Shown: piece after piece, positions 20,900-33,399 of the stretch
Layout: each line of letters begins with the position of its first letter
Numbering within the stretch: the first letter of the stretch is position 1
Source of the DNA: Spinellus fusiger
Lineage: Eukaryota; Mucoromycota; Mucoromycetes; Mucorales; Phycomycetaceae
Reading direction: 5' to 3'
Length of the DNA: 64,000 bases
NCBI GenBank assembly: GCA_025094145.1
Contig: JALLLS010000033.1
Span: 248,001 to 312,000, forward strand
Position numbers and translations under genes: made by a program
The notes under the pieces: model-generated
Databases searched by the model: none
The model's input: the letters and a program-made list of their open reading frames with translations, nothing else
Told to the model about the DNA's origin: nothing

Positions 20900-21977
20900 C
20901 ATAGTGACAAATTTTTCCCAAAATCCTTAAATTGAGTGGGACCACTGTACTTTTCATTAAAGTACATTCTACTCACTTTCCATTTCTTCTATGCTTAGCA
21001 CATCATAAACAGTCGTCTATTTATTTGTTAGCCTGAGAGATAGGTGAATAATAGGCAGAAAACATGAATTCATTACTGTCTATGATGAGACACCAATGAT
21101 ATTTTTATTTAATTTATTTCTGTTCTAAATATACTCTATCCTATACACACGCGTTGGAACGGTGGATGATTAAGGGTGTTTATTAGAGAAATACCATTTC
21201 TGTGGACTTGAATTCGACAGGGATAGTCGGCAGCTATTTATTAACACAAGTGTTTAAGAGAATAAATGACCTATTTAGATAGAGATCTTTATTGCCTTTC
21301 TGTAGTGAATCTATTTTGAATCTATGTTAAATCTATGTTAAATACTCACTGTATATAGGCTATACTTTATATTAAACCATTGACAGGTCTGCCTTGATCA
21401 TGGTCTGTTTAGAGGGTCTTATTTCGATACACTATGGAAGATATTAAGGATTACTGATGATCATTTAACCATTTAACCAATTTCCTAGTTCTATTGTTCT
21501 TTTTCCCCCTTCCTTTACTTTCTTACTATTGTTGTTTTTACTATTGTTATTCATATAGCTACTGTTGATTTCTCTCAAGGAAAAACCACCTTGATTCACT
21601 TGTTGGAAAGAGTCTAGTGCATCACAGCCATGTTCTTGAAAGATATCTATACAGTCCCTACAGAACAGGATGTCTTTTTATTATTGTGAGGAGGGTAGTG
21701 TGATTCGTACTACACTGTAACAATGATTGGTTACCCCGGCCTCTGAATTCTTTTATCGTTTGCTGCCCACAGACTGCCCTTTCTATTGTGTATTTTAGGG
21801 TTTCCACTTTGTCCTACTCTTCCCTTTGACGTTCCTTTTATTTTTCTCTTACCAATCCATAAAAGCCAACTTTCTCCTGCTCCATACACTCTATTATTTT
21901 CCTATTAAAGAAGTCTTATCAACAATAAGAATATGCATTTCTCATATTAACTCTTTCATAAAAAAAAAGCTTAGTTA
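20900..21977. other. Intergenic region upstream of an unknown gene
   Basis: No coding sequence is supported. The 400 bp nearest the gene are pyrimidine-rich (TTTTTCCCCCTTCC and similar), as seen upstream of other genes in this window, and probably hold its promoter and 5' UTR. Confidence 0.45.
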
Positions 21978-23408
21978 ATGACACATATATTCTCTCGCAC
22001 TCTTTTCTGCCTACCCAAGCAGCAGACGGTCAATGAACCCAACGCCTTTGACCTCACCTGGCGCAACTATCTCCCCTCACTAACTCAGTTCTGTCCTTGT
22101 GTTCCCTTTCTATCGAGTCAACATTCACCCATTCACCTTGACCCAGACGATGAGCCGTCTTCATTGGACACCCACTACTATAATGACCACACTCTCTACC
22201 AGGGACAGGCTGTTCGAGGCTACTTGGATAATGCACAGGACTGGGAGTTTGATGCTGTCATTGACCAAGACAGTATGTTTGCTGGTGAGAATGTACCTCC
22301 ATTTGTTACTCGCAACCCATTTGGCAAGTCAAAACGAAAGCGTTCAAAGAGACGCAAGGGGTCTTCTCTGTTGAATTCCAACAAACATCAACCACCTGCT
22401 GTCTATGAAATATTCTCTGAAGACCAAGACAGGGCCGATGCTGAGTCCTTGGGAGATGATCAAATTGCCAGTCTTATTCTTCAGCACAAGGTAATTTGAG
22501 TGTTCTATAGCCTAGGAAGATGGGTTTCTTTGCATTTATAGTGTCCCTGTATTGTCTAGTCAGTAGAGTATTATGAGGAGGAGTGTGATATGATACCATC
22601 CTATAGCAGACCCAGAGTCCAGGAGATGTTACCGCCCAATAGTAATAGGAGAAGTATAGCACACAGTGGATTCCATGCTAGAATGTCCCATGCCCAGACT
22701 ATTTCACCCTATATTTATCATGGAGAAGACACTGAAGAAGGAGTGGAGGACACAGAGACAGAGAATGGAGAAGGCTATAAAGACACTCTACTTACTACAG
22801 CACAACCATTGATGAATGGACGTATGGAGGATTTTACCAACAAACTCACCTATATTCAACACACTATGATGAACACCACTACAGGGGAGACATCAGATGC
22901 CATCGCCACTAATAATATCAATAATATCAACACTAATAATAGCACTACTGTATCACCACCACACACACTAAAGCCTGTATCCACACTGTCTAATGCAGAG
23001 AGGTAATAGATCCATTTACAGTAATAGAAAAAGAAAAAGTACTTATCGTATGTATTGTGTAGCAGAGGCATGTCTGATCTTGATTCTATTGCATCAGAAA
23101 CATTAGAGGAGTATGGCAATGCAATGAATGCAAAGCCAAGTTCATCACAGCTCACAACTTCCTTCCACTATGGACCACGCTCCCAACAGAACAAAACACA
23201 TTCTTCTGATCTGTCTATCTCTCTAGGAGACATTCACCACGCGTCTCCCTTTGGAACAGAAGAACACCCATTCTCATATTATGAAGACACATCTCCTGAT
23301 ATCAATGAACAGTCCATGTCAGTTAGAAGTAGTATGACGGACACACAAGGGTTTAATGTGCAGACCATGTATGAACTAGGGAAGAAGTGGTTTGGCAGTG
23401 CTGCTTGA
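21978..23408 (+). CDS. Uncharacterised 433-aa protein, three exons
   Basis: Exons 21978-22490, 22560-23002 and 23063-23408. Both introns are short GT-AG (69 and 60 nt) and keep the frame. I do not recognise the family. The protein is acidic and polar, with a strongly basic NLS-like patch around residues 116-127 (GKSKRKRSKRRKG), an acidic patch (EDTEEGVEDTETENGEG), an Asn-rich run (NNINNINTNN) and a Ser-rich C-terminal third ending GKKWFGSAA. There is no signal peptide, membrane segment or catalytic motif. It is probably a disordered, possibly nuclear protein. The start at 21978 is the first in-frame ATG; an upstream exon cannot be excluded. The second acceptor is TAGCAG, so isoforms differing by one residue are possible. 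Confidence 0.7.
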
Positions 23409-23943
23409 GCTTAGTGTAGAGGACATCTCCCCCCCTTCTTTTTGCCCTGTTTTGCTGTGTCTCCCTGTAGTTGTATAGCTCTCCATTTAATATAGATATA
23501 GATATAGATATAAAACTCTTTCTACAGTCCAAGAGAACACTGCTATTGATAAGAAGCCGTCAGAACAGTGGATTCTATGGGTCATAACCCACTCCATCTC
23601 TTGGAACAGAGACAACTGTCTCCATCGTGATGCATTTCACAGGTAGAAATGAGCATTCAAACACGTGAGTGGGTGCTATCGTCCCTGTTTTATTTATTTT
23701 TCACTGTAAAAATAGCAGTGATCTTACTATTGCTATAAATACAAAAAAAAAGTGTCGCTATTGAATTCCTGTAAAGCAGCAGCAGTTCTTTCTTCTTCTT
23801 TTCTTCTTCTTCTCTTGTGTGTGTGTGTGTCTCTCTCTGTGTGTGCGTGTGTGTCTGTGTTTGTCCTATGTGTGTTTGTGCCTGTTAGTCTTTTGCGTGC
23901 GCACTCGTCCCTTTCATCTTCACTGCAGACTACCAACCATTCT
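23409..23943. other. Spacer with simple repeats before the CDK9 gene
   Basis: Contains a GATATA run near 23490-23510 and an extended GT/CT-rich tract at 23817-23880 (GTGTGTGTGTGTGTCTCTCT and similar). The latter lies just upstream of the kinase start and probably belongs to its promoter or 5' UTR. Confidence 0.5.
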
Positions 23944-25657
23944 ATGAAACGGTCTCTCTCTGGAGATTCTTTCAACGAACGACTCCACCGGGATGGACGT
24001 AGTTTTGAAAAGGCATCTGACTCTTCAAGTTTATCATCTCCCTCACGATCATGGTCATCTCCTACTTCTCGGACTCATTCCAATACAACCCCCTCTCGCT
24101 TCCTTGGTTGCTCAAAGATCACAAACTACGAATTCAAAGGAAAACTAGGCGAAGGCACTTTTGGGTAAGTGGAGTTGTTTGGGAGTGTGGTATTAAAAGA
24201 TACGGGGTGGTCTTTGTAGAGAAGTCCACAAGGCACGTCATAAAGAAACTGGCCAACTTGTGGCACTTAAGCGTATTATCATGCATAATGCAAAAGAGGG
24301 AGTAAGTGTGTGATATAGCATCAGATAGAGTACTGTCTTTAGTGTAGCATAGTAATGGGGAGTAATGGGGAGTATTAGACACTATTAAGCAGTAATGGAT
24401 AGCACAGAGTAAACTTATACTCTCTTCTTAGTTACCCATTACAGCTATGCGTGAAATCAAAATTTTAAAGCAGTTAAGACATAAGAATGTGGTGCCACTC
24501 TCAGATATTTCAGTAGAAGCAGGTATATCAACATGTACTGCTAAAGACAAGACAAAGGAGACTCATAGCCAACATATATACAAGGAGACCCAGAAAGAAA
24601 AGAACCAGGCAATGTTTACATGGTATTTCCATACATGGACCATGATCTTGCTGGGTTATTGGACAATCCATCCGTACGGCTTACCACACCCCAAGTAAAG
24701 ACTTATATGAAGCAACTATTAGAAGGAACAGCCTATCTTCACCATGTAAGTAAGCTGAGGGGTAACGATAGGTTGAATGTTGTGTTTTCTAGAATATGAT
24801 CCTTCATCGTGATATGAAAGGTAGATAGGCATAAAGAAACACCTCTTTAGCATAGTACTCACACTACAGCTATGCCAATATCAGCTGCCAATCTTCTTAT
24901 CAACAATGAAGGGGTTCTACAGATAGCAGATTTTGGTTTAGCACGTGGATTAGAAGAAGACAATCGAGAATACACTCAATGTGTTGTGACTCGATGGTAC
25001 CGTCCACCAGAGCTACTGTTGGGAGAGCGTCGGTATACCAGTGCCATTGATATGTGGGGCGTAGGGTAAGAACACTATGGAGTTTTCTTTGGATCCAATG
25101 AGTAGCCTACTCACTATGATCCAGCTGTGTCTTTGGTGAATTCCTAAAACTACGACCTATTCTACAAGGACAAGACGACATGGAACAACTCAAACGTATC
25201 TTCCAATTGTGTGGGTCTCCAACCACCGAAACAATGCCTGGCTGGAAGAAACTGGCAGACGCTGACAAGGTGCGGTTTGATCCCTGCAAACGACGCGTCC
25301 TGGACGAGTTTTCACGCTATGATCCACTAGCAGCCGATCTAATTGATAAACTACTGGTGCTGGATCCTACACAGCGGTACACTGCTCTTGAAGCACTTAA
25401 CCACAACTACTTTTACTCTGATCCGTTGCCTGCAGAACCTTCATTGTAAGTCTATTTGCAAAATAGCAGAAGACTAACCTATCAGGCTTCCTAAATATGA
25501 GGCTTCTCATGAATATGATCGTCGTAAAGCAAAACAGGAGCAACATCGTTCTCATACCTCCCACACCTCCCACAGCTCACAGAAGTATTCACGCTACTCT
25601 CATTATTCATCACAACATCAGTCAAGTCGTAGAAGAAGCTCAAATAGAAAGCAGTGA
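23944..25657 (+). CDS. CDK9: CDK9/Bur1-type cyclin-dependent kinase, eight exons
   Basis: Exons 23944-24164, 24220-24301, 24432-24522, 24594-24745, 24793-24820, 24885-25065, 25125-25445 and 25486-25657 give 415 aa. After a Ser-rich leader of about 60 aa, the kinase shows GEGTFGEV (G-loop), VALKR, the cyclin-binding helix PITAMRE (PITALRE in human CDK9), [45 protein letters not shown] and GCVFGEFL. The C-terminal tail is His/Ser/Arg rich. CDK9 with cyclin T phosphorylates the RNA polymerase II tail and Spt5 to release elongation; the family assignment rests on the PITAxRE helix and the HDLAGLL segment. Exon 5 is only 28 nt and carries the HRD motif. For exons 4 and 6 more than one in-frame acceptor exists; I chose those giving the conserved sequence. 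Confidence 0.93.
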
Positions 25658-25990
25658 TTCCTTATACATCCCTGTCTATCATTATGAAAAGAAGAGAGAG
25701 AGAGAAGAGAGAGAGAGGGATCAACTGAGTGGGTAAACCAGTGGTGTACGTATAAAGTGGGTGTACGTATGTATGTATGTATGTATTTGTCTTGCCATGC
25801 AAGTATGTAGATAAAATCATAAAAATAGTCCCATGGCGATCTCTTGTTTACTCTAGAGTACAAGTAACATACGTCTACATTGTTTGCTTCCATGTTAAAA
25901 TCCACTGACCATTACAGTCGATAAACTCACGGTATATCCATCTCAAATAAAAGTGTAGACAGACAGACAGAGAAAAGAGAGAGAATAAGC
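25658..25990. other. Convergent 3' intergenic region
   Basis: 333 bp between the CDK9 stop and the PAN1 stop. It holds a GTAT tetranucleotide run (25766-25790) and AGAGA-rich stretches. AATAAA occurs near 25948 on the plus strand. No gene. Confidence 0.5.
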
Positions 25991-28402
25991 TTAGAATTCA
26001 GGAAACCGTGATTCAAAGGTTGGATCTACATCGGGTGCTTTTAGAGTAGCTGTCTCATAGGAAAGTAGCTGTATGAATGCCTTGAGATCTTCTCCTACAC
26101 CATGGCCACGCTCAAACCGATTTCTCTCTTCAATCTTCTTCTGATCTTGACTCTGTTTACCAATGTCCAATCCAATCATACTCATTTCGATATGAACAGA
26201 CTCCAATGTCCCCTGTATCTCCTGAAGGCTCTCAGCCACCAAATCTGCATAGGCCTTTAATTCTACACACTCGTCTTCAATCTTTTTAATCTCTGCTGCT
26301 ACATTGGGTGCAGTGGATTTGCCTGTGATTTTGCCCATGCGAGCAGCCACCATGGCTTTTGCTTTGGCCCGAATGCGATCACTTTCTGTAATGACACCGC
26401 CAGGACCTGTCCCAACAATATCAAGTACAGGTGCTTCCTGGGATGATTTGGCAGCCTTTGCTTTGACCAATCGAATCTTCTTGTCTGCCAAGTCATCCTC
26501 TGTCTCTTTCACCTGTCGTACCATATCAAGCACCCCGTCCTCTAAAAAGTGGCGGGCTTCTCTCTCCAATGCCTTTTCATGATCAGCAATACTAGACAGC
26601 TCAGCTGTTCTTTCTATGTACTCATCCCACAAGTGGTCTGCACTGTCCCCACCTGACTTAATAATCTCAGTCTGTAACTCCTTGACTCTTTCCTTTAGAC
26701 TTTCAATCTCTTTCTTCTCCATGAAAGAGAGTTCGGCCAAAGACTTTGGTTTAACTTGGACTCCTTCTTTTTCCCATTCTTGTATTCTTTTCTTTTGTTC
26801 TGCCATTTCTTTACGCAGATCCATAATACGGGTTGTCTTTCCACGGTATTCATAGCTGGAAGTCACAGACCGACTGGCAGAGGGATCAGGAGAACGATCC
26901 CGCGACCGACCTCTGTCAGGCCCCATACGGCGTGCACTAGACACATACCCTACGGTCTCAGTAGCAGTAGCAGTGGTACTATTGCTGTTACTACGCACGG
27001 GGTGAGGGCTCAGTGAACGTGCACGGGGAGTATTTTGATGTGGAGAAAGAAGAGAGGGAGAGGAGCTAAAGTTCGCAATGCCTCGTTTCTGAGCAATGCC
27101 CTCTAGAATGGATTTCTTCAATTCACTGACACTGTCATTAAGATCACGGGTGGAGGGAGGAATGAGTTCTGCTGGAAGAATAGTAGGAACATCGAAACCA
27201 TTGATCTTTCGATAGACCAAATGCATACTCACAGCAAACTCATCCATGTTGAGTTTTCCTTGGTTATTCAGATCCGACAAATTCCTATACCAATGCTAAT
27301 GAATCTTTATGAACACAACCTAAAGTAACCTAAAGGGCGTCTTTACCATATCTGCATTAATATGTTCTGAGGAAGACCTGATTGCTGGAATATCTCTTTT
27401 GCTACATCGCCTGTAAGATAGCCCCTGTGATCTTTATCCCATGCTTTGAATATTTTACTGTATCGTTCCTTTTCTTCTTTTGTTACTGCCCATGGAATAT
27501 TGATTTTGGACGAGCTTTTGAATTGTTGTTGAGGAGTAGAGTAAATGCCAGAAGCAGAAGGCATCATTCGATTGGTGAAATCGAGGTTGTGTCCCTGCAT
27601 GCCTTGTGGTAAAGAGACGCCTGTCATTTGTGGCTGGAATCCATTGTGTGTAAGCATGGGTCCCTGCTGTCCTACCGGGATTCCTGTGGGTAGAGAGTGT
27701 TGTATTGTAGGTGCTGATCCCACATTATGATGTACTAAAGCTGTCTGTCCTGCTGGCATTCTTATTAGAGCAGGTTGTTGCATTGTGGGCACTGTTCCTG
27801 TTCCTATTCCCATTCCTGGAGCAGGAGCAGATACTGTGCTTGTCGATTCAGTAGAACGTATCATAGCTACTGCAGTCTCAATCTCCTGACGAATAGCATC
27901 AGGTAATGTATCTGGAATCTCTCTTCCTGTCATTTTCATAGAAGTCAAATACATTGCAACAGCAAACTCAGGAAATGTAAGGAAGGGTGATTGAGTTACA
28001 TTTGATAAATCCCTAACAAACAAAGCAGGATGATTGAGTCCCAAGACACCCTATAGCTAAGAAAAAGAAAGGGTAAGGTTACCATATTTTTGCCAGTGCA
28101 TCATCACCAAGATTCGACCGAGACAAAACATTTCTAGCATCCATGGCTTTAAAGAATGAGTGTCTTGTTCTTGATTTCCTTTGTGTTCTTTCTTTCTTTT
28201 TTATGTACGAACTCCTTACCTGACATAGTTGTGGTGTTTTTGGAGGCCTGCTGAAAGAGAGACTCATATCTGCTTTGGTCGACCGGTGCAAGAAAACTCA
28301 GTCTAATAGCTATAAGGAAAAATAAGAGGAAAAGAGTATGTAAATAATAGGTGAATGACTCATTTATTTGCCGAGAATAAAAGATGAAGCCTTACTTGAC
28401 AT
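25991..28402 (-). CDS. PAN1: Pan1-like EH-domain protein of the actin/endocytosis machinery
   Basis: Five exons on the minus strand: 28402-28396 (7 nt), 28309-28220, 28146-28083, 28012-27347 and 27284-25991, giving 706 aa. Two EH domains are visible: EH1 in residues ~5-95 (FLAPVDQSRYESLF ... LTFPEFAVAMYL) and EH2 in ~225-325 (AWDKDHRGYLTGDVAKEIF, then [24 protein letters not shown] with EF-hand residues). EH domains bind NPF motifs of endocytic adaptors. The segment VPTILPAELIPPSTRDL after EH2 and the long coiled coil (~430-620: MDLRKEMAEQKKRIQEWEKE and on) are typical of Pan1. The proline-rich and WH2-type C-terminal parts of yeast Pan1 are not seen, so this form is short. Both IW-containing junctions split the Trp codon at the same phase. 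It is divergent from OCT1. Confidence 0.87.
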
Positions 28403-28523
28403 GATGGGGTGAACAGCAAGAAATAAGTGGTGAGTTTCCAAAAATATCATATAGCAAGACGATCAAAGTCACATGACATTGACTTGCATTTACTGCTATC
28501 TTTTTGCTTCAGTACCTTGTCTT
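28403..28523. promoter_or_regulatory. Divergent promoter interval of PAN1 and OCT1
   Basis: Only 121 bp separate the two start codons (PAN1 minus, OCT1 plus). No clear TATA box; CTATATGAT-like and CAAAGTCACATGAC sequences are present. The interval must hold both core promoters unless transcription starts inside a coding region. A second in-frame ATG for OCT1 at 28473 would shorten it to 70 bp. Confidence 0.5.
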
Positions 28524-30998
28524 ATGGCAGCACAGATCTCGAGTGTTCTGCGCCTTTGTGCAAAGCCAGGCTTCCTGTTACGACAGACTAGAACCCACCG
28601 CCGTCTGATATCGACTCAGCCCATCCCGATTAAAAACACAGTGGCTCATGATGCATTGCAACGACTGTTTGATAATACGACTGTATGGAAACAGTACAAA
28701 CAATTTTTACCCAGCAGTGTCATTGAGGGTAGATCATTTGGTTTACTTGGAAATCAAAACTTTGTCGACGAAGAAGGCTTCCAATATGCTGTAAAACAGG
28801 CGATCCAAGAAGCAGAGACCATTGTCCAAAGAATATGGAATGCACCTGAAAACGGACCTGAAGAAATGCGACGTGTGGTTAAAAACCTCGACAGACTTTC
28901 CAACACTATCTGTAGTGTGGTTGATATTTCTGAACTCCTTAGAAACGCCCATCCTGATCCAGTGATAATGGAGGCTGCCAACCGAGCCTACACAGATTTA
29001 TGTACCTACATGAATAGACTGAACATAGATACCCGTCTGCATGAAGTACATATTGCTATCTGTGATGACTACTATGGGCTGTCAACTCACATTGATCCTT
29101 TTTTTATAGGTTCTTGTCAAAGTATTAGCAGATCCCTTGATCGTGGCTTCTTTCTCATCCGATGAACATGCAGCTGCTCTTGTCTTTTTGGAGGATTTTA
29201 AAAAATCATGTATCCACTTGCCCAGTAAGCAGCGCTCGCAATTTGTGGAGCTATCTGATGAGGTTATTCAGCTGGGGCGTGAGTTTATTCAATGCAATCC
29301 TCGATCTGTCCATAAGATTAGATTTGATCGATCTGCTTTGGCAGGTGTCAATCCTACAGCATTCAAGTTGTATAAGCACAGAGATGGTTATGTTTATTTG
29401 CCTACCAATCCTGATGAGTGCCAGATGGTACTAAGAAATGCTAATAGTGCTGATGTGCGCAGACAAGTCTATGAAGCCACTAACTCTGCTACACATAAAA
29501 GTATTGAAATTCTTGAGGCGTTGATGAAAACACGTTCGAAGATAGCTGCACTAGTAGGACAAAAGTCATTTGCTGAATTACATCTTAAAGATAAAATGGC
29601 TAAAAACCCAAGTAAGTGCTCTTTATAACTATATATGTGCATGTGCTTGTATAGTGTGATGGCTGATGAAAATATTATACAGAAAATGTACAGGTGTTCT
29701 TAAATACACTTTTCCAACACCAAAAGCCAGACGTTGAAAAAGATCTTTTAGTATTACAACAAGCAATGCAGCAGAAGCTCAAGGCCAAAAGCTTGCCTCA
29801 ATTGAATGCATGGGATAAAGATTACTATATGGGCATTGCTACTCTTTCACAAAACACAGGCGCTTATAATCCTCGAATCAATCCTCGATTCTCATTGGGC
29901 TCTGTCATGCAAGGTCTCTCTTCTTTATTGACACATCTCTATGGTGTTCAATTGGAGCCGGCTCAAATTGCTCCAGGAGAAGTATGGGACAGTGGCGTCA
30001 GAAAACTTAATGTTGTATGTGAACGTGAAGGGCACATTGGAACCATCTACTGCGACTTATACTCTCGACCTGAAAAAACAACCAGTGCAGCTCATTACAC
30101 AATCAAAACATCAAGACGTGTAGACAACGATGATCAAGAGAATGACATTCGCTATGCCTTCCCTGGTCAAACCACCTCTATTGAAATGCTTCAGTCTCCT
30201 TCTGCACCCCAACAAAGAACAGTACGAGGCCGCCAGGGTCTTTTCCAATTGCCTATCATTGTCCTGACTTGTGATTTTGCAAATCCAAAGCATTCGGGGG
30301 GTCCTTCTCTCCTTTCTACAGATGAAGTAGAGACTCTCTTTCATGAAATGGGTCATGCTATCCATTCCATGATGGCACTAACTGAGTTTCATAGTGTAGC
30401 AGGCACACGATGTGCCACTGATTTTGTTGAGCTTCCTTCTATCCTGATGCAACACTTTGTTTGGCACCCAAGTGTATTTCCTCTGTTTTCCAAAGACCCT
30501 CAAACAGGCAATGTCATCTCAGAAAAGGATATAAAGGCCCATTTACAGCGCAGAAAGAAGTTCAGTGGTATTGAAGTGAATAGTCAGATTATCATGGCTA
30601 TGTTGGATCAACGATACCATTCAGAATTAGCCTCAGAAACTAATTTTTCAAGTGTAAAAATATGGCATTCACTACAAGATGAGTTTAGCGCATTCCCAAG
30701 TGTGCCACGTACTATGTGGCCTGTCCAGTTTGGTCATCTGTTTGGTTATGGTGCAGGGTATTACTCTTACTTGTTTGATCAGACATTAGCACATCGGGTG
30801 TGGGAGACATGCTTCTCAGAGAATCCTCTTGATCGTGAAAAAGGATTGGCTTTTAGAGAAAAATTATTACAGTGGGGTGGAGCCCAAGATCCATGGAAGT
30901 GTGTTGCTGATGTGCTTGGAGGAGAGGATGGGGAACGCATAGCAGCAGGCGATGAGCTTGCTATGAAGACAGTAGGTGATTGGGGAGTTCACATATAA
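28524..30998 (+). CDS. OCT1: Mitochondrial intermediate peptidase (Oct1/MIPEP)
   Basis: Exons 28524-29045, 29110-29611 and 29683-30998 encode 779 aa, close to the yeast enzyme. The N-terminus is a mitochondrial presequence (RLCAKPGFLLRQTRTHRRLIS: basic, no acidic residues). The catalytic zinc motif of M3 metallopeptidases, HEMGHAIH, lies at about residue 562. The family blocks ADFVELPSILMQHF-like (CATDFVELPSILMQHFVWHP), FGYGAGYYSYLFD and the N-terminal helical domain are intact. The enzyme removes an octapeptide from precursors in the matrix after MPP has cut. An upstream in-frame ATG at 28473 would add 17 hydrophobic residues in front of the presequence; 28524 fits a targeting peptide better. 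It shares its promoter interval with PAN1. Confidence 0.95.
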
Positions 30999-33399
30999 AG
31001 ATAAGGAAATAAATACAGAAGACTCGTCTATATAATAAAATATAATGATCTTCTATTATGCCAATATAACATAAGAGAAATGGCTACAGTGCATGTAATG
31101 TACTCTGTATACTACAAACATCATTCCGAGTAAATAATACAATATAACATTTTGTAGATGATTTCTGCTCAAGTGATAAATGATGGTCATTACAGGCAGT
31201 TATTATATATATGTTAAAAATGGCTATTTTATTTAGTATTTGCTATCTTTAATAGAGCAGATGCTTATGATTTTAGATGCTTCTCACTGCTGAATTCAAT
31301 AAATATCAGTAGCTCACAATTAATAAATTGTTGTTGAGGATCATAGCTACTATTATTTTGTATTGACACTATACTTTTTTTTATCAGATATAATATCAAT
31401 CAAGTATCTAATTTTATTACTGCCTTCTATTTGATTCACGATACTAAGCACTTCTTGTCACTCCACTATAGTAATTTGTAATGCATACATATAATTCTCT
31501 GACTTTATGATAAAATCTTCTTTTCAACCAGCAGCATAGCCAGATTTATTTTGTACATCAAAAATCAGTAACCATAGTTTTATCTTCTAAGAATGAGTTT
31601 GGTAACAATCTAGACACTCGAATAGTTTGGTAGTTATAAGAACTATCATTTACTTTTGTCTATTTACATTTTATTCATTAATACAACAGAGGGCAAGTCC
31701 AAGGTTAGTTGTTGTAGATTTTCCCGGACATTCAAGATAAGATTTGATAGGTTTTTAAGGCTTGCCTTTTCATCTTTCCGATTGCTCCTAAAAGAGCAAG
31801 GCTTTATGCATAAAACACTGTCAGAGAATTACCATTTTATATGTGTGTGTGTTCTCATTCACCTTTCTTTATAATTACGGAACCTATTACCATCCACAAC
31901 TTGACTTCTTTTAATAATATCATATTTAATAAGTATATCAGAGACTATAATCCCAATTTCATTGCAGACAAGACACCCACAAATGCCACTAGCCAAGTCA
32001 GGGTTTATGGTATCAATATCAACTGTTAAACTTTATATCATGGCACATGGGGACAGAAAGAGATGATTACATTCAAAAGCCCTTGCACTTTTTTAAACAG
32101 CTCTAAATATCGGACACGATGAGTATTTTATCTACATGATCATAGCTTTTATACTACACAATCTATTATTAATATTAATAAACACTATGATATTGAATTC
32201 AATCATTTTTAGAGATTGATCGGATTTTGGGGCATATCCTTAGTTTATAGATATATGTACACGATTATCTATGAAATAATCCTATAAAACAATATCCTGT
32301 CTTTTTCTATAGATATAGTATTTCAAGTACGTTCTGTCGTGGTAAATCTGAATTCTATAGAGCATACAGAACTAGAGAAGGGCTAATGACACTGATTTTG
32401 AATATGGAGATGATCTTGACTTGGATCAAATCAATGATGGTTGCTTTGTGTACAATAAGGTTTCTAATGGTGGCCAAGGCTATCACTTTTTTTTGGAAGA
32501 GTCATTATTATTATTAACAATGATGGATTCAGAAGATACTAGAAAAAAATATTGTAAGCGTATCAAGGTATCAAAACCCCGTGCTTATCAAGGGTTTCTG
32601 ACTTTTCAGAATTAATATGATATCAAAGAATATGCTATTAGCTTTAGTAATCTTCATCCTGTCTTTTCTTTTCTTTTAGTATTTTACCTTTTTTTTCCAG
32701 TGATGAACAAAACTAATGTCATCAGCATCTACTAGTCAAAAAAATAAAGTCTGCAATCGCGTTTATTCCTAACCAAAAATCGAAGAAAAAGTAATTGAAA
32801 ACATAAAAACATAATCTTATTAATGTGCTTGCATCTTATACACAGATAAATTATTGGAAAAGGCGTTTGCACTGTAACTAAAAAAATACAAGAAAAAAAA
32901 CATGGTAGTTCTTGCTAAAGTCTAAGAGCAGGCCACTGAATCCAAGAAAGAAAAGGTCTTGAGAAACGTTGAGCCTACCACTCACACTCAAAAGAAATAA
33001 AAGTCATCAGAGGCAGACAAGCTGATAGGCTTCACATTCTGATAGAAGTACTGGCCGTCAGCAATATAGAGATTGGGACAATCCTAAGAGATGTGAGTGA
33101 GGTAGTCACAGTCATGATCCAGAGCTATTACTCATATTTGTTTTCTGAATAGGTTGCAAAAAAGATAAACGAAATTTAGTACTTGAAAACAAATTTTCAT
33201 AAATACTTGAAACTGTCCTGTCTGAAGTATCAAAACAAGAAGCTCAATCATCAGTATTTTTGTGAAATATAGTGTCTTTGAAAAATATTGGGACACATTG
33301 AATAAAATAAAAAAGGTCAAAGTCAGCTTCTACTGTCCCAAATGTCCCAAAATAAAGTCTTTATTTAATCAGTTTACGATTTAAACTATTATTCAGTCT
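30999..33399. other. AT-rich intergenic region
   Basis: 2.4 kb with no gene I can support. Short open stretches at 31656-32030 and 32390-32615 have no recognisable domain and broken frames; they may be decayed mobile-element sequence. TGTCCCAA-type motifs near 33290-33350 lie just past the 3' end of the transposase relic and could mark its terminal repeat. Confidence 0.45.

Noticed and set aside
23817..23975. Open frames across the GT/CT-rich tract upstream of CDK9
   Set aside because: They are produced by the simple repeat; the kinase starts at the ATG at 23944.
24530..24600. A Lys/Thr-rich insert in the CDK9 kinase domain
   Set aside because: The stretch shifts the frame relative to [11 protein letters not shown] and is bounded by GTATAT and CCCAG, so it is an intron.
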